Assembly: GCF_027532945.1 (NCBI RefSeq)
Contig: NZ_JAPZTZ010000013.1
Location: 98,191-162,190, forward strand
Direction: 5' to 3'
Length of the DNA stretch: 64,000 bases
Source of the DNA: Phreatobacter sp.
GTDB lineage: Bacteria > Pseudomonadota > Alphaproteobacteria > Rhizobiales > Phreatobacteraceae
The stretch's first letter is position 1, and each line of letters opens with the position of its first letter. Position numbers and translations under genes: made by a program. The notes under the pieces are model-generated. The model ran no database searches. It was given only the letters and a program-made list of their open reading frames with translations, and had not been told where the DNA came from. Below, in pieces: positions 9,278 through 17,853 of the stretch.

Positions 9278-10537
9278 TTATGCCGCGGCCCGGAAGATGA
9301 CCGAGGCGTTGGTGCCGCCAAAGCCGAAGGAGTTCGACAGCACGGTCTCGATCGACCGCTTGCGCGCCGCATGCGGCACGAGGTCGATCGCGGTCTCGAC
9401 GGCGGGATTGTCGAGGTTCAGCGTCGGCGGTGCGACCTGGTCGCGGATGGCGAGGATGGAGAAGATCGCCTCCACCGCGCCGGCGGCACCGAGGAGATGG
9501 CCGATCGACGACTTGGTCGAGGACATGGAGATCTTCGAGGCGGCATTGCCGACCAGGCGCTCGACGGCGCCGAGTTCGATGCCGTCGGCCATGGTCGAGG
9601 TGCCGTGGGCGTTGATGTAATCGATGTCGGCGGCGGTGATGCCGGCGCGCTTGATGGCCGCGGACATGCAGCGATAGGCGCCGTCGCCATCCTCGGACGG
9701 GGCGGTGATGTGATGGGCATCGCCCGACAGGCCGTAGCCGATGACCTCGGCATAGATCTTCGCGCCGCGCGCCTTGGCGTGCTCGTATTCCTCCAGCACG
9801 ACCATGCCAGCGCCCTCGCCCATGACGAAGCCGTCGCGGTCGCGGTCATAGGGACGCGAGGCGCGGGTCGGCTCGTCGTTGAAGGTGGTGCAAAGCGCGC
9901 GGCAGGCGGCAAAGCCGGCGAGCGAGAGGCGGCTGATCGGCGATTCGGTACCGCCGGCCACCATGACATCGGCATCGCCAAAGGCGACGAGGCGGGCGGC
10001 GTCGCCAATGGCATGGGCGCCCGTGGAGCAGGCGGTGACCACCGCGTGGTTCGGGCCCTTCAGGCCGTGGGCGATGGAGACATAGCCGCCGGCGAGGTTG
10101 ATGAGGCGGCCGGGGATGAAGAAGGGCGAGATGCGGCGCGGACCCTTGTCGCGCAGGATGAGGGCGGCTTCCGCGATGCCGTCAATGCCGCCGATGCCAG
10201 AGCCGATGAGGACGCCGGTGGTGTTCTGCTCGTCGGAGGTCTTCGGGTGCCAGCCGGCATCGTCGAGAGCCTGCTTGGCGGCGCACATGGCGAAGACGAT
10301 GAACTCGTCGACCTTGCGCTGCTCCTTCGGCTCCATCCAGTCGTCGGGATTGAAGGCGCCGGCGCCCTCGCGGGGGATCTGGCAGGCGATCTTGGCGGCG
10401 ATGTCGGAGACGTCGAAATGCTCGACCTTCTTGGCGCCGCTCTCACCCTTGATCAGCCGCGACCAGGTTTCCTCGACACCGCAGCCGAGCGGGGTCAGGA
10501 GCCCCATGCCGGTCACAACCACCCGCCGCATCATCAT
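9278..10537 (-). CDS. fabF: FabF, beta-ketoacyl-ACP synthase II
   Basis: Condenses malonyl-ACP with acyl-ACP in fatty-acid elongation. The catalytic Cys-His-His set is visible: C170 in VVTACSTGAH, H311 in NAHGTSTMAD and H347 in TKSSIGHLLGAAG, with the supporting lysine at 342. Length 419 is standard. It lies 96 bases downstream of acpP, separated by a terminator-like hairpin, so its expression is probably partly uncoupled from the very strongly expressed acpP. Confidence 0.96.
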   Translation of the reverse strand: MMMRRVVVTGMGLLTPLGCGVEETWSRLIKGESGAKKVEHFDVSDIAAKIACQIPREGAGAFNPDDWMEPKEQRKVDEFIVFAMCAAKQALDDAGWHPKTSDEQNTTGVLIGSGIGGIDGIAEAALILRDKGPRRISPFFIPGRLINLAGGYVSIAHGLKGPNHAVVTACSTGAHAIGDAARLVAFGDADVMVAGGTESPISRLSLAGFAACRALCTTFNDEPTRASRPYDRDRDGFVMGEGAGMVVLEEYEHAKARGAKIYAEVIGYGLSGDAHHITAPSEDGDGAYRCMSAAIKRAGITAADIDYINAHGTSTMADGIELGAVERLVGNAASKISMSSTKSSIGHLLGAAGAVEAIFSILAIRDQVAPPTLNLDNPAVETAIDLVPHAARKRSIETVLSNSFGFGGTNASVIFRAAA

Positions 10538-10560
10538 GCCACCCCGTTTTCCGCCCCGGT

Positions 10561-10595
10561 GAAAGAAAAGCCGGAGACGCTCTCAGCTCCCCGGC
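10561..10595 (-). terminator. Terminator/attenuator-like hairpin between acpP and fabF
   Basis: On the minus strand, about 39 bases after the acpP stop, CTCCCCGGC-type and GCCGGAG-type arms (10587-10595 and 10570-10576) can pair with a small bulge and are followed by a T-rich run (complement of the A-rich 10561-10569). It could end most acpP transcripts while letting some continue into fabF. Confidence 0.5.
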
Positions 10596-10633
10596 CCTTC
10601 GGTCGTCACAATCGATGTCGACTGTCGCTCAGA

Positions 10634-10873
10634 TCAGGCGTTGGTCGCCTTGTCGAGGAACTTGATCGCGTCGCCGACGGTCAGGATCGTCTCGGCGGCG
10701 TCGTCCGGGATCTCGACGCCGAACTCCTCCTCGAACGCCATCACGAGCTCGACGGTGTCGAGGCTGTCCGCCCCGAGGTCGTCGATGAAGCTCGCGGTGG
10801 GGACGACCTTCTCGGCCTCGACGCCGAGCTGTTCCACGACGATCTTCTTCACGCGTTCAGCGGTATCGCTCAT
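10634..10873 (-). CDS. acpP: Acyl carrier protein
   Basis: Carries growing acyl chains on a 4'-phosphopantetheine arm. The attachment serine is S37 in the invariant [13 protein letters not shown] motif; the protein is acidic and 79 residues long, normal for AcpP. It sits between fabG and fabF. The 199-base gap upstream of the start is long for this cluster and contains a plausible promoter (see 11017-11044), consistent with a separate strong acpP promoter. Confidence 0.98.
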   Translation of the reverse strand: MSDTAERVKKIVVEQLGVEAEKVVPTASFIDDLGADSLDTVELVMAFEEEFGVEIPDDAAETILTVGDAIKFLDKATNA

Positions 10874-11016
10874 TGAATTATCCTCGTTTCATCCGATGGT
10901 GAGCCACCGCTCTCGATCGGATGCGGTGTGCGGCTGTCGTATGGTGTGCAGGTGGCGTGCCGCTCCGCCGTGAATTCCGGATCGTCTGGGAAGCCCCCCT
11001 GCCGAACCCAAGGCTC

Positions 11017-11044
11017 TCTATCACAGGCCCAAGGGTTTTGCCAG
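11017..11044 (-). promoter_or_regulatory. Candidate sigma70-type promoter for acpP
   Basis: Reading the minus strand, CTGGCA (11044-11039) and GATAGA (11022-11017) are separated by 16 bases and lie about 140 bases before the acpP start, in the only sizeable gap of the cluster. Match to consensus is moderate, so this is inference from position and similarity. Confidence 0.4.
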
Positions 11045-11072
11045 CGGGTGCCCCCAAACGTCAAAAGCTCAA

Positions 11073-11810
11073 TCAGATCATAGCCATACCGCCATTCACA
11101 TGAAGTGTCTGGCCGGTGACGTAGGCAGCCTCTTCCGAGGCCAGATAGACGGCGGCGGCGGCGATTTCCGCGGCGCGGCCAAGACGGCCAGCGGGCACGC
11201 GCGAGAGGATCGTCTCCTTCTGCTTGTCGTTCAGCACGTCGGTCATCGCCGTCTCGATGAAGCCGGGAGCAAGGCAGTTCACCGTGACGTTGCGGCTCGC
11301 GACCTCGGCGGCGAGCGACTTCGACATGCCGATCATGCCGGCCTTGGAGGCGGCGTAGTTGCCCTGGCCTGGATTGCCAGTCACGCCGACCACCGAGGTG
11401 ATGGAGATGATGCGGCCCCAGCGCTTGCGCATCATCAGCTTGGCGGCGGCGCGGGTCAGGCGGAACGTCGCCGTGAGGTTCACCGCGATGACCTGGTCCC
11501 ACTCCTCGTCCTTCATGCGGATGAAGAGGTTGTCGCGGGTGATGCCGGCATTGTTGACGAGGATGTCGAGGCCTCCCATGGCCTTTTCCGCTGTTGGCAC
11601 CAGAGCCTCGACCTCCTCGATGGAGGACAGGTTGGTCGGCACGACATGGGCGCGCTCGCCGAGCTTGCCGGCAAATTCCTCCAGCTTCTCGCGCCGGGTG
11701 CCGGAGAGGGCGACGGTCGCGCCGCGCGCATGCAGCGCCTCGGCGATGGCGCCGCCGATGCCGCCCGTGGCGCCGGTGACGAGGGCGGTCTTGCCGGTGA
11801 GGTCGAACAT
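11073..11810 (-). CDS. fabG: FabG, 3-oxoacyl-ACP reductase
   Basis: NADPH-dependent reduction of beta-ketoacyl-ACP. Starts MFDLTGKTALVTGATGGIG with the SDR glycine-rich motif; catalytic residues S139, Y152 and K156 are in place (ISITSVVG and NYAASKAGM). Length 245 is standard. I placed the start at 11810 because the frame upstream runs into fabD and lacks family sequence. Located 23 bases after fabD, presumably co-transcribed. Confidence 0.96.
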   Translation of the reverse strand: MFDLTGKTALVTGATGGIGGAIAEALHARGATVALSGTRREKLEEFAGKLGERAHVVPTNLSSIEEVEALVPTAEKAMGGLDILVNNAGITRDNLFIRMKDEEWDQVIAVNLTATFRLTRAAAKLMMRKRWGRIISITSVVGVTGNPGQGNYAASKAGMIGMSKSLAAEVASRNVTVNCLAPGFIETAMTDVLNDKQKETILSRVPAGRLGRAAEIAAAAVYLASEEAAYVTGQTLHVNGGMAMI

Positions 11811-11833
11811 GATCCTGGCTCCGTGAAGGGCGG

Positions 11834-12778
11834 TCAGCCGCGCGCGGCCTTGAAGGCGGCGACGTCGTCGGGCGTGCCGATGGCGGTGCCGGTGGCGCCG
11901 TCGGCAATGCGCTTGACGAGGCCGGAGAGCACCTTGCCCGACCCGATCTCGTAGAAGGTGGTGACGCCGGCCCCGGCCATGGTGGCAACGCATTCACGCC
12001 AGCGCACCGTTCCGGTGACCTGTTCGACCAGACGGCGGACGATCTCGGCCGGATCGGTGATGGGCGCCGCCAGCACGTTGGCGACGACAGGAACGGCGGG
12101 GGCGCGAACCTCGACCTTGGCGAGGGCCTCGGCCATGGCATCGGCGGCCGGCTGCATCAGCGCGCAGTGGAACGGCGCGGAGACGGGCAAGGGAATGGCG
12201 CGCTTGGCGCCCTTGGCCTTGGCGAGTTCGCAGGCCCGCTCCACGGCCGCCTTGTGGCCGGAGATGACGACCTGGCCACCGCCATTGTCGTTGGCGGCCT
12301 GGCACACTTCGCCCTGCGCGGCCTCGGCGGCCACCGCCGCCACGGCATCGAACTCAAGGCCGAGAATGGCGGCCATGGCGCCGGTGCCGACCGGGGTGGC
12401 GGCCTGCATGGCGTTGCCGCGGATGCGCAGGAGCCGCGCCGCATCGGCGATGGAGAAGGTGCCGGCGGCGGCGAGCGCGGAATACTCACCGAGCGAGTGG
12501 CCGGCGACGAAGGCGGCGTCACGCTTCAGGTCGAGACCGGCCTCGGCTTCCAGCACGCGGATGGTGGCGAGCGAGACGGCCATCAGCGCCGGCTGGGCAT
12601 TCTGGGTGAGGGTGAGGGTCTCGACCGGCCCGTCCCACATGATCGCGGAGAGCTTCTCGCCGAGGGCGGCGTCGACTTCGTCGAAAACCGCGCGGGCGAC
12701 GGGGAAGGCTTCGGCAAGGGCCTTGCCCATGCCGACGGCCTGGCTGCCCTGGCCGGGAAAGGTGAATGCGGCTGACAT
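11834..12778 (-). CDS. fabD: FabD, malonyl-CoA:ACP transacylase
   Basis: Transfers malonyl groups from CoA to ACP to supply FabF and other condensing enzymes. Begins with the family FTFPGQGSQAVGMGKAL; nucleophile S95 in GHSLGEYSAL and catalytic H204 in VSAPFHCALM are present. Length 314 is typical. I chose the start at 12778 since residues further upstream are not family-like. First gene of fabD-fabG-acpP-fabF. Confidence 0.96.
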   Translation of the reverse strand: MSAAFTFPGQGSQAVGMGKALAEAFPVARAVFDEVDAALGEKLSAIMWDGPVETLTLTQNAQPALMAVSLATIRVLEAEAGLDLKRDAAFVAGHSLGEYSALAAAGTFSIADAARLLRIRGNAMQAATPVGTGAMAAILGLEFDAVAAVAAEAAQGEVCQAANDNGGGQVVISGHKAAVERACELAKAKGAKRAIPLPVSAPFHCALMQPAADAMAEALAKVEVRAPAVPVVANVLAAPITDPAEIVRRLVEQVTGTVRWRECVATMAGAGVTTFYEIGSGKVLSGLVKRIADGATGTAIGTPDDVAAFKAARG

Positions 12779-12920
12779 GGACCGGTCCTCGCGACGCCCT
12801 TCAGACAAGGTGCGCGGGACTGGCATCGGGGCGCGCCGGAGTCAAGCGATGGGCCCGGTTTCCACGCCGAACAGCCGTGGAGAAGCCGATGGGGCGCTTG
12901 CCAAGCCCGCCCCGCACCCA

Positions 12921-12941
12921 TAATGTTATGTTGTAACATTA
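12921..12941. promoter_or_regulatory. Zur-like operator (inverted repeat)
   Basis: A perfect 8-base inverted repeat, TAATGTTA - 5 bases - TAACATTA, strongly AT-rich in an otherwise GC-rich region, closely resembles proteobacterial Zur boxes (GTTATA..TATAAC cores). It ends four bases before the ATG of the COG0523 GTPase, so repressor binding would block the promoter/start region. Zur as the regulator is inference from the motif and the target's family. Confidence 0.75.
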
Positions 12942-12944
12942 CTC

Positions 12945-14180
12945 ATGAGACGCCGAATGTCGCGCGAGCACCGCCTCCCCGTCACCGTCCTCTCCGGCTT
13001 CCTCGGCGCCGGCAAGACGACGCTGCTGAACCACATCCTCAACAATCGCGAGGGTCGGAGGGTGGCCGTCATCGTCAATGACATGTCGGAGGTGAACATC
13101 GACGCAGACCTGGTGCGGGATGGCGGCGCCAACCTGTCGCGAACGGAGGAGACACTGGTCGAAATGACCAATGGCTGCATCTGCTGCACGTTGCGCGACG
13201 ACCTTCTGACCGAGGTTCGTCGCCTCGCAGCCGAAGGACGTTTCGATTACCTGCTGATCGAGGGGACCGGGATCGCCGAGCCGCTGCCGATCGCGGCGAC
13301 ATTCTCGTTCCGCGATGAGGAGGGCCGCGCGCTTGAGGATGTGGCGCGGCTCGACACGATGGTGACGGTCGTCGATGCCATCAACCTTGTGAGGGATTTC
13401 GGCAGCCGCGATGTCCTCTCCGACCGCGGCGAGACGGCGGGTGATGGCGACTTGCGAACGCTGGCCGACCTGCTGACCGACCAGATCGAGTTTGCGGACG
13501 TTGTGATCGTCAACAAGGTCTCGGACGTCACGCCCCATCAACGCGACCTCGTGCTCAAGGTCGTGCGTGCCCTCAATCCTGACGCCCGCGTGATCGAGAC
13601 CGACTTCGCCAAGGTGGATCTGGACGCGGTTCTCGACACCGGCCACTTCGACCACGAGAAGGCCGAGACGCATCCGCTCTGGGCCAAGGAACTCTACGGC
13701 TTCAAGGATCACGTGCCGGAAACGGAGGAATACGGCATCTCGTCCTTCGTCTACCGGGCGGCGCGGCCCTTCGACCCCCTCGCCTTCGACGCCTTCCTCA
13801 AGCGGACCTGGCCGGGCCTGATCCGCGCCAAGGGACATTTCTGGCTGGCGACCCGGCCGAACTGGTGCGGCGAGCTGTCGATCGCCGGGGCGGTCTGCCG
13901 GACCTCGGCCATGGGCTTCTGGTGGATCGCCGTGCCCAAGGCGCGCTGGCCGCAATCGGAGGAATGGCGCGAGATGGTCAAGCGCCACTGGCACCCCGTC
14001 TATGGCGACCGGCGGCAGGAACTCGTCTTCATCGGGACAGGCATGGATGAGGTCGCGATGCGGTCCGCGCTCGACGCCTGCCTGCTGGGGCGCGCCTCGT
14101 CGACGCGGTTCGATGCGGACGCTTTCGCCGGACTGCCGGACCCCTTCCCGGCCTGGCGGCGCGAGGCCGAGGCCGCCTGA
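12945..14180 (+). CDS. COG0523-family GTPase metallochaperone, probably zinc-related (ZigA/ZagA-like)
   Basis: G3E GTPase that likely delivers zinc to client proteins under zinc starvation. Walker [10 protein letters not shown] is at residues 18-26, the metal-binding CICC motif at 76-79 ([13 protein letters not shown]), a G4-like NKVSD later, and a CobW C-terminal domain (about 290-400) rich in tryptophan and histidine. At 411 residues it matches the ZigA-type subgroup rather than CobW. The Zur-like palindrome immediately upstream supports zinc control. The ATG at 12957 (MSREHRLPV) is an alternative start that leaves more room for a leader. Confidence 0.88.
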   Translation: MRRRMSREHRLPVTVLSGFLGAGKTTLLNHILNNREGRRVAVIVNDMSEVNIDADLVRDGGANLSRTEETLVEMTNGCICCTLRDDLLTEVRRLAAEGRFDYLLIEGTGIAEPLPIAATFSFRDEEGRALEDVARLDTMVTVVDAINLVRDFGSRDVLSDRGETAGDGDLRTLADLLTDQIEFADVVIVNKVSDVTPHQRDLVLKVVRALNPDARVIETDFAKVDLDAVLDTGHFDHEKAETHPLWAKELYGFKDHVPETEEYGISSFVYRAARPFDPLAFDAFLKRTWPGLIRAKGHFWLATRPNWCGELSIAGAVCRTSAMGFWWIAVPKARWPQSEEWREMVKRHWHPVYGDRRQELVFIGTGMDEVAMRSALDACLLGRASSTRFDADAFAGLPDPFPAWRREAEAA

Positions 14181-14194
14181 GCCGGCACCTGCCG

Positions 14195-15130
14195 TCAGGC
14201 CGTCGCTGCCGCCTCGTGGTGAAGCGTTGCAGCGACGTCGCGGATGAGGCCGCGCAGCCAGACCAACAGGCGGTCGCCGGCACGCAGGTGCGACCAGACC
14301 AGCGTGATGGTCATGGCCGTTTCGGGCAGCGGCGGCTCGCGCAGGACGAGGCCAAAGGGCGCAGCGAAGCGTGACGCGAAGGCATGGGAAAGAGTCGAGA
14401 CCAGATCGGTCGCGGCCACCGCCGCCAGCGCCGCGGTGAAATGCGGCGTCACCACCGCGATTCGCCGGCTGATACCCGAGGCGGCAAGCGCCGCGTCAAG
14501 ATCTGACAGGCCGTCGCCAAGAATGGCGATGCCAGCATGATCCACCACCGCATAGTCGGCGATGCTGAGCGGCATGTCGGCGAGCGGATGGCCACGTCGC
14601 ATGACCATCACGAGCCGGTCCTGGGCGATGGCCTCGCTGCGCGCCCCCGGCGGCAGGGGCGTCGTCGCCAGCGCGAAGGCAAGATCGAGCCGGCCGGCCG
14701 CCATGCGCGGGATCATGTCCGCGGAATAAGGGACGAGGTGCAGGTCAAGGCCGGGGGCTTCTCGGGCAAGCCGCGCCATCACGGCGGGCATCAGGAGGAT
14801 CGCCTGCGTATCGGAGCAGGCGATGCGCACGGTGCTGCGCGCCCCGGCAGGATCGAAGGCGGGTGGATGAAGCAGGCCGCGCAGGTCCTCCAGCGCCGCG
14901 CCCAGAGCCGGCAGCAGGTCCCGTGACCTCGGCGTCAGGACATAGCCGGCGCCGGTGCGCACCAGCAGCGGATCGCCGAGCAGGTGGCGCAGGCGCGCCA
15001 ACGTCCGGCTCATGGCCGGCTGGCTCAGGCCCACCTCCGCCGCGGCATAGGTGACATTGCGCAGCCGGAGCAAGGCCTCGAGAGGCGGAAGAAGATTGAG
15101 ATCGATACCAGCTAAATTCGTGTCGCGCAT
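14195..15130 (-). CDS. LysR-family transcriptional regulator
   Basis: DNA-binding regulator of 311 residues. The N-terminal winged helix-turn-helix is evident (LNLLPPLEALLRLRNVTYAA, then VGLSQPAMSRTLARLRHLL), followed by the two-lobed effector-binding domain. It is divergent from the epimerase-like gene at 15208 with a 77-base gap, the usual arrangement for a LysR regulator and its target. The effector is unknown. Confidence 0.9.
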   Translation of the reverse strand: MRDTNLAGIDLNLLPPLEALLRLRNVTYAAAEVGLSQPAMSRTLARLRHLLGDPLLVRTGAGYVLTPRSRDLLPALGAALEDLRGLLHPPAFDPAGARSTVRIACSDTQAILLMPAVMARLAREAPGLDLHLVPYSADMIPRMAAGRLDLAFALATTPLPPGARSEAIAQDRLVMVMRRGHPLADMPLSIADYAVVDHAGIAILGDGLSDLDAALAASGISRRIAVVTPHFTAALAAVAATDLVSTLSHAFASRFAAPFGLVLREPPLPETAMTITLVWSHLRAGDRLLVWLRGLIRDVAATLHHEAAATA

Positions 15131-15207
15131 AATGATGATGATAACAATGCATTTTCGTCATGACCAGCGCCGGACTACCTTTTGCCCATCGCAAAAGGAG
15201 AACGGTG

Positions 15208-16149
15208 ATGGGCGAGGCGATCGTGGTGTTTGGTTATGGGCCGGTGGGACGGGCGACGGTGGAGCGGCTCGTCGCCGAGGGGCGCAACGTCACTGTCGCG
15301 CAGCGGCGGCGGCCAAATGACCTGGCGGCGGTGGTGCGCTTCGTCGGTTGCGACGTGCTTGACGGGGCGCAAGTGGCGGGGGCCGTGGCCGGCGCCTCCG
15401 AGATCGTCGTCGCCATCGGTTTCGCCTATGATGGGGCCGTCTGGCGCCGCTCGTGGCCGGCCGCCATGGCGAACCTGCTCCATGCCTGCGAGGCGGCCGG
15501 CGCGCGCATGGTGTTCCTCGACAATCTCTACATGTACGGACCGCAGGACCATCCCCTGACCGAGGCGACGCCGCTTACGACCATTGGCGCCAAACCGGCG
15601 GTGCGGGCCGACCTCACGCGGCAGTGGATGGCCGCTGCCGGTCGCGTGCGGGTGGCGGCATTGCGGGCGCCCGACTTCTATGGGCCGGGGGTCGGCCTGT
15701 CCCATCTCGGCGATGTCGGCTTCGGCGCCATCGCGCGCGGCCGGCGCGCGGTTCTCATCTCGCCGCCCGACATGCCTCACGACTTCGCCTATGTGCCGGA
15801 CATCGGCCGTGCGGTGGTGACGCTGCTGGAGGCGCCGGACGATGCCTACGGGCAGGCTTGGCACATGCCCTGCGCGCCCACGACGACGCCGCGACGGATC
15901 CTCGAAACCGGCGCCAGGGCCATCGGCGCGACGGCGCGCGTCAGCGCGGTACCCCTATGGGCCTTGCCGGCGCTTGGCCTCGCGGTGCCCTCCCTGCGGG
16001 GGATGGTCGAGATGCGTTTCCAGTGGGACAGGCCCTACCGGGTCGATGCCAGCAAGTTCACAGCGCGATTCTGGGCGGACGTGACGCCGTTCGAGGTGGG
16101 CGCTGCGCAGACAGCGCAGGCATTCCGGGACGGGGTCGGGCGCGGCTGA
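15208..16149 (+). CDS. NAD(P)-binding epimerase/dehydratase-family protein
   Basis: Extended/atypical SDR protein of 313 residues. The Rossmann motif is GYGPVGRATVERL at the N terminus; a YMYGPQDHPLTEATPL segment contains the likely active-site region, and a substrate-domain signature RAPDFYGPGVG follows. The start at 15208 is supported by AAAGGAG seven bases upstream. Likely regulated by the divergent LysR at 14195. Substrate not deducible. Confidence 0.82.
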   Translation: MGEAIVVFGYGPVGRATVERLVAEGRNVTVAQRRRPNDLAAVVRFVGCDVLDGAQVAGAVAGASEIVVAIGFAYDGAVWRRSWPAAMANLLHACEAAGARMVFLDNLYMYGPQDHPLTEATPLTTIGAKPAVRADLTRQWMAAAGRVRVAALRAPDFYGPGVGLSHLGDVGFGAIARGRRAVLISPPDMPHDFAYVPDIGRAVVTLLEAPDDAYGQAWHMPCAPTTTPRRILETGARAIGATARVSAVPLWALPALGLAVPSLRGMVEMRFQWDRPYRVDASKFTARFWADVTPFEVGAAQTAQAFRDGVGRG

Positions 16150-16167
16150 TACCGCGCCGACGCCGCC

Positions 16168-16443
16168 TCAGTGCCCGGGACGATCGGTAATCATGACAAC
16201 AAGCTCTTCGCCTTCGAAACAGACGATCTCGGTGGCGCCGACCGGCGTCTCAGGCTCCGGCAAATCCATGTCGCCGCGGGCGATGGCGGCAACCAGGGCC
16301 CGGCCGAGCGAGCGGCGGGCGCCGTCATCTTCCGCGAAAACGCCAAGCTCCTCGCAGGTCCTGGCGAACTTGCGCTTCATCCGGGTGACATCCTCGCCGG
16401 TGAAGAGGCAGGCGGGAGCGGCAGTGTGGACGACAGGCGACAT
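16168..16443 (-). CDS. Hypothetical protein, 91 residues
   Basis: Unrecognised small protein. I chose the ATG at 16443 because GGGAGGG lies just upstream. The sequence begins MSPVVHTAAPACLFTG, has a basic segment (RMKRKFARTCEELGV) and a C-terminal stretch rich in beta-type hydrophobics ending VVMITDRPGH. No signal peptide or membrane helix. Two cysteines lie in the N-terminal third. Convergent with the epimerase at 15208. Confidence 0.6.
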   Translation of the reverse strand: MSPVVHTAAPACLFTGEDVTRMKRKFARTCEELGVFAEDDGARRSLGRALVAAIARGDMDLPEPETPVGATEIVCFEGEELVVMITDRPGH

Positions 16444-16518
16444 GGTGACCCTCCCGGTTTCGACGTCAACGCGATCTGTTGCAGAATGTTGCAATGGATC
16501 ACGGCGAAATTGGGTCGG

Positions 16519-16713
16519 TCATCCGGCCTGACTGTAGCGCTTCACGGGTTTCGGCGGGGCGCCGCGGGTGAGGTTCTCGGCATCGGGACCGTTCTCGAAG
16601 GTCCCGCCGCCACGCTCATCGCCGCCGGCGCGATCCTCGCCGGCATTGCCGCCGCGACCCCGGTCTTCGGGATAGCCCGGGTCGAGCGGCGTCGTGGGTT
16701 TCGATGCGGTCAT
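16519..16713 (-). CDS. Hypothetical protein, 64 residues, Gly/Pro/Asp-rich
   Basis: Small, hydrophilic and probably disordered protein: MTASKPTTPLDPGYPEDRG, a Gly/Asp/Arg middle, then GAPPKPVKRYSQAG. The ATG at 16713 has GGGGAGG upstream. Short proteins of this composition are common in Hyphomicrobiales, but no function is known to me. Divergent from the rpsF promoter region. Confidence 0.55.
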   Translation of the reverse strand: MTASKPTTPLDPGYPEDRGRGGNAGEDRAGGDERGGGTFENGPDAENLTRGAPPKPVKRYSQAG

Positions 16714-16778
16714 GGCGTCCTCCCCGTTCCGGTGCCATGACAACCGCGCGGTGCAGCGGCAGTTCCGGACCCTCGGGC

Positions 16779-16806
16779 TTGAATCCTCGCGACTTTCGCG
16801 TATAAG
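16779..16806 (+). promoter_or_regulatory. Candidate promoter of the rpsF operon
   Basis: TTGAAT (16779-16784) and TATAAG (16801-16806) with a 16-base spacer form a good sigma70-type match. It lies about 170 bases before the rpsF start, leaving a long structured leader, as expected for an autoregulated ribosomal-protein operon. Confidence 0.6.
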
Positions 16807-16838
16807 GCCGCCTTCGCTTTCGTCGGCCGGTGGCTGAA

Positions 16839-16887
16839 CGGACGGCAGGTCAACCTGCAGGCGGGTTTCAAGCCCCTCCGTCGTCCG
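16839..16887 (+). promoter_or_regulatory. Structured 5' leader of rpsF (candidate ribosomal-protein autoregulatory RNA)
   Basis: The leader can fold with an outer helix (CGGAC 16839-16843 with GTCCG 16883-16887), an inner hairpin GCAGG-TCAA-CCTGC (16845-16858) and a smaller GGGTT..AA.CCC hairpin. Position before rpsF-rpsR suggests the S6:S18-binding leader known from many bacteria. The identity is inferred; I did not find an unambiguous match to that motif's core. Confidence 0.4.
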
Positions 16888-16977
16888 GTGTCTCCGCCTT
16901 CGAGAAACTGTCGGGCCTGTCCAGGCTCGGGGGGCTTCGCGCCGCTGAAAGCGTCACTCGAACCGGAGACAGGCCGA

Positions 16978-17472
16978 ATGCCTCTCTATGAACATGTGTT
17001 CCTGGCGCGCCAGGACGTGACCTCTCAGCAGGCGGAAGCGCTTGCCGAGCAGTACAAGGGCGTCATCGAAGCCAATGGCGGCTCGGTGGCCAAGGTCGAG
17101 CCCTGGGGTCTGAAGTCGATCGCCTTCCGCATCCGGAAGAACCGCAAGGCCCACTACACCCTGATGAACATCAACGCCCCCTCGGCCGCCGTGGTCGAGA
17201 TGGAGCGCCAGATGGCGATCAACGAGGACATCCTGCGCTTCATGACCGTGAAGGTCGAGGAGCTCGAGGAGGCCCCGTCCGCCATGCTGCAGAAGCGTGA
17301 CCGCGACGAGCGCGGCGAGCGTGGCTTTGGCGATCGCGGCTTCGGCGGCGGTGGCGGCCGTGACCGCGGCTTCGGCGGCGGCGCGGGTGGTGGTGGCGGT
17401 GGCCGCCGTTTCCGCGACCGTGACGGTGGCGACATCGAGACCGGCGCCGACGCCGAGCAGACGGAGGAGTGA
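16978..17472 (+). CDS. rpsF: 30S ribosomal protein S6
   Basis: Small-subunit protein that binds next to S18. The core (residues 1-100) starts [20 protein letters not shown] and contains [20 protein letters not shown], classic for S6. Residues about 105-164 form a low-complexity Gly/Arg/Asp tail with RGFG at 115, 120 and 130 and an acidic end. The start at 16978 is fixed by the conserved N terminus; the frame is open further upstream. First gene of rpsF-rpsR-DUF2232-rplI. Confidence 0.97.
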   Translation: MPLYEHVFLARQDVTSQQAEALAEQYKGVIEANGGSVAKVEPWGLKSIAFRIRKNRKAHYTLMNINAPSAAVVEMERQMAINEDILRFMTVKVEELEEAPSAMLQKRDRDERGERGFGDRGFGGGGGRDRGFGGGAGGGGGGRRFRDRDGGDIETGADAEQTEE

Positions 17473-17474
17473 GC

Positions 17475-17720
17475 ATGTCAGCCGCAGCCGGTGGCGCCCG
17501 TCGCCCGTTTTTCCGTCGTCGCAAGACCTGCCCGTTCTCCGGCCCGAACGCGCCGAAGATCGACTACAAGGACGTCCGTCTCCTGCAGCGCTACATTTCC
17601 GAGCGCGGCAAGATCGTCCCGTCCCGCATCACCGCCGTTTCGGCCAAGAAGCAGCGCGAGCTCGCCCAGGCGATCAAGCGCGCCCGCTTCCTCGGCCTGC
17701 TGCCCTACGTGATCAAGTGA
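17475..17720 (+). CDS. rpsR: 30S ribosomal protein S18
   Basis: Partner of S6 on the platform of the small subunit. Contains [37 protein letters not shown] and [21 protein letters not shown], all diagnostic. The ATG at 17475 has GGAGG six bases upstream; a GTG two codons earlier is possible but less well placed. It starts two bases after the rpsF stop. Length 81. Confidence 0.97.
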   Translation: MSAAAGGARRPFFRRRKTCPFSGPNAPKIDYKDVRLLQRYISERGKIVPSRITAVSAKKQRELAQAIKRARFLGLLPYVIK

Positions 17721-17853
17721 CGTGCCTCCGGGGCGGCGGGCCAAACCGCCGCTCCGGAACCTTCTTCTGATGATCGTCGGCCACGTGGGACTCCTGCGGC
17801 GGCTGAAGCTGGGGCGGCGCCCCTAACCCTCACAACGAGCGGGACAGCTGACG

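Noticed and set aside
15121..15165. ATGATGATG-type and partially symmetric sequence as a defined LysR box
   Set aside because: A T-N11-A pattern can be drawn in several ways here and none is convincing; left as an unassigned divergent promoter region.
16779..17853. Possible tRNA or small-RNA gene near the ribosomal operon
   Set aside because: No cloverleaf or conserved T-loop sequence; the folding potential upstream is better explained as an mRNA leader.
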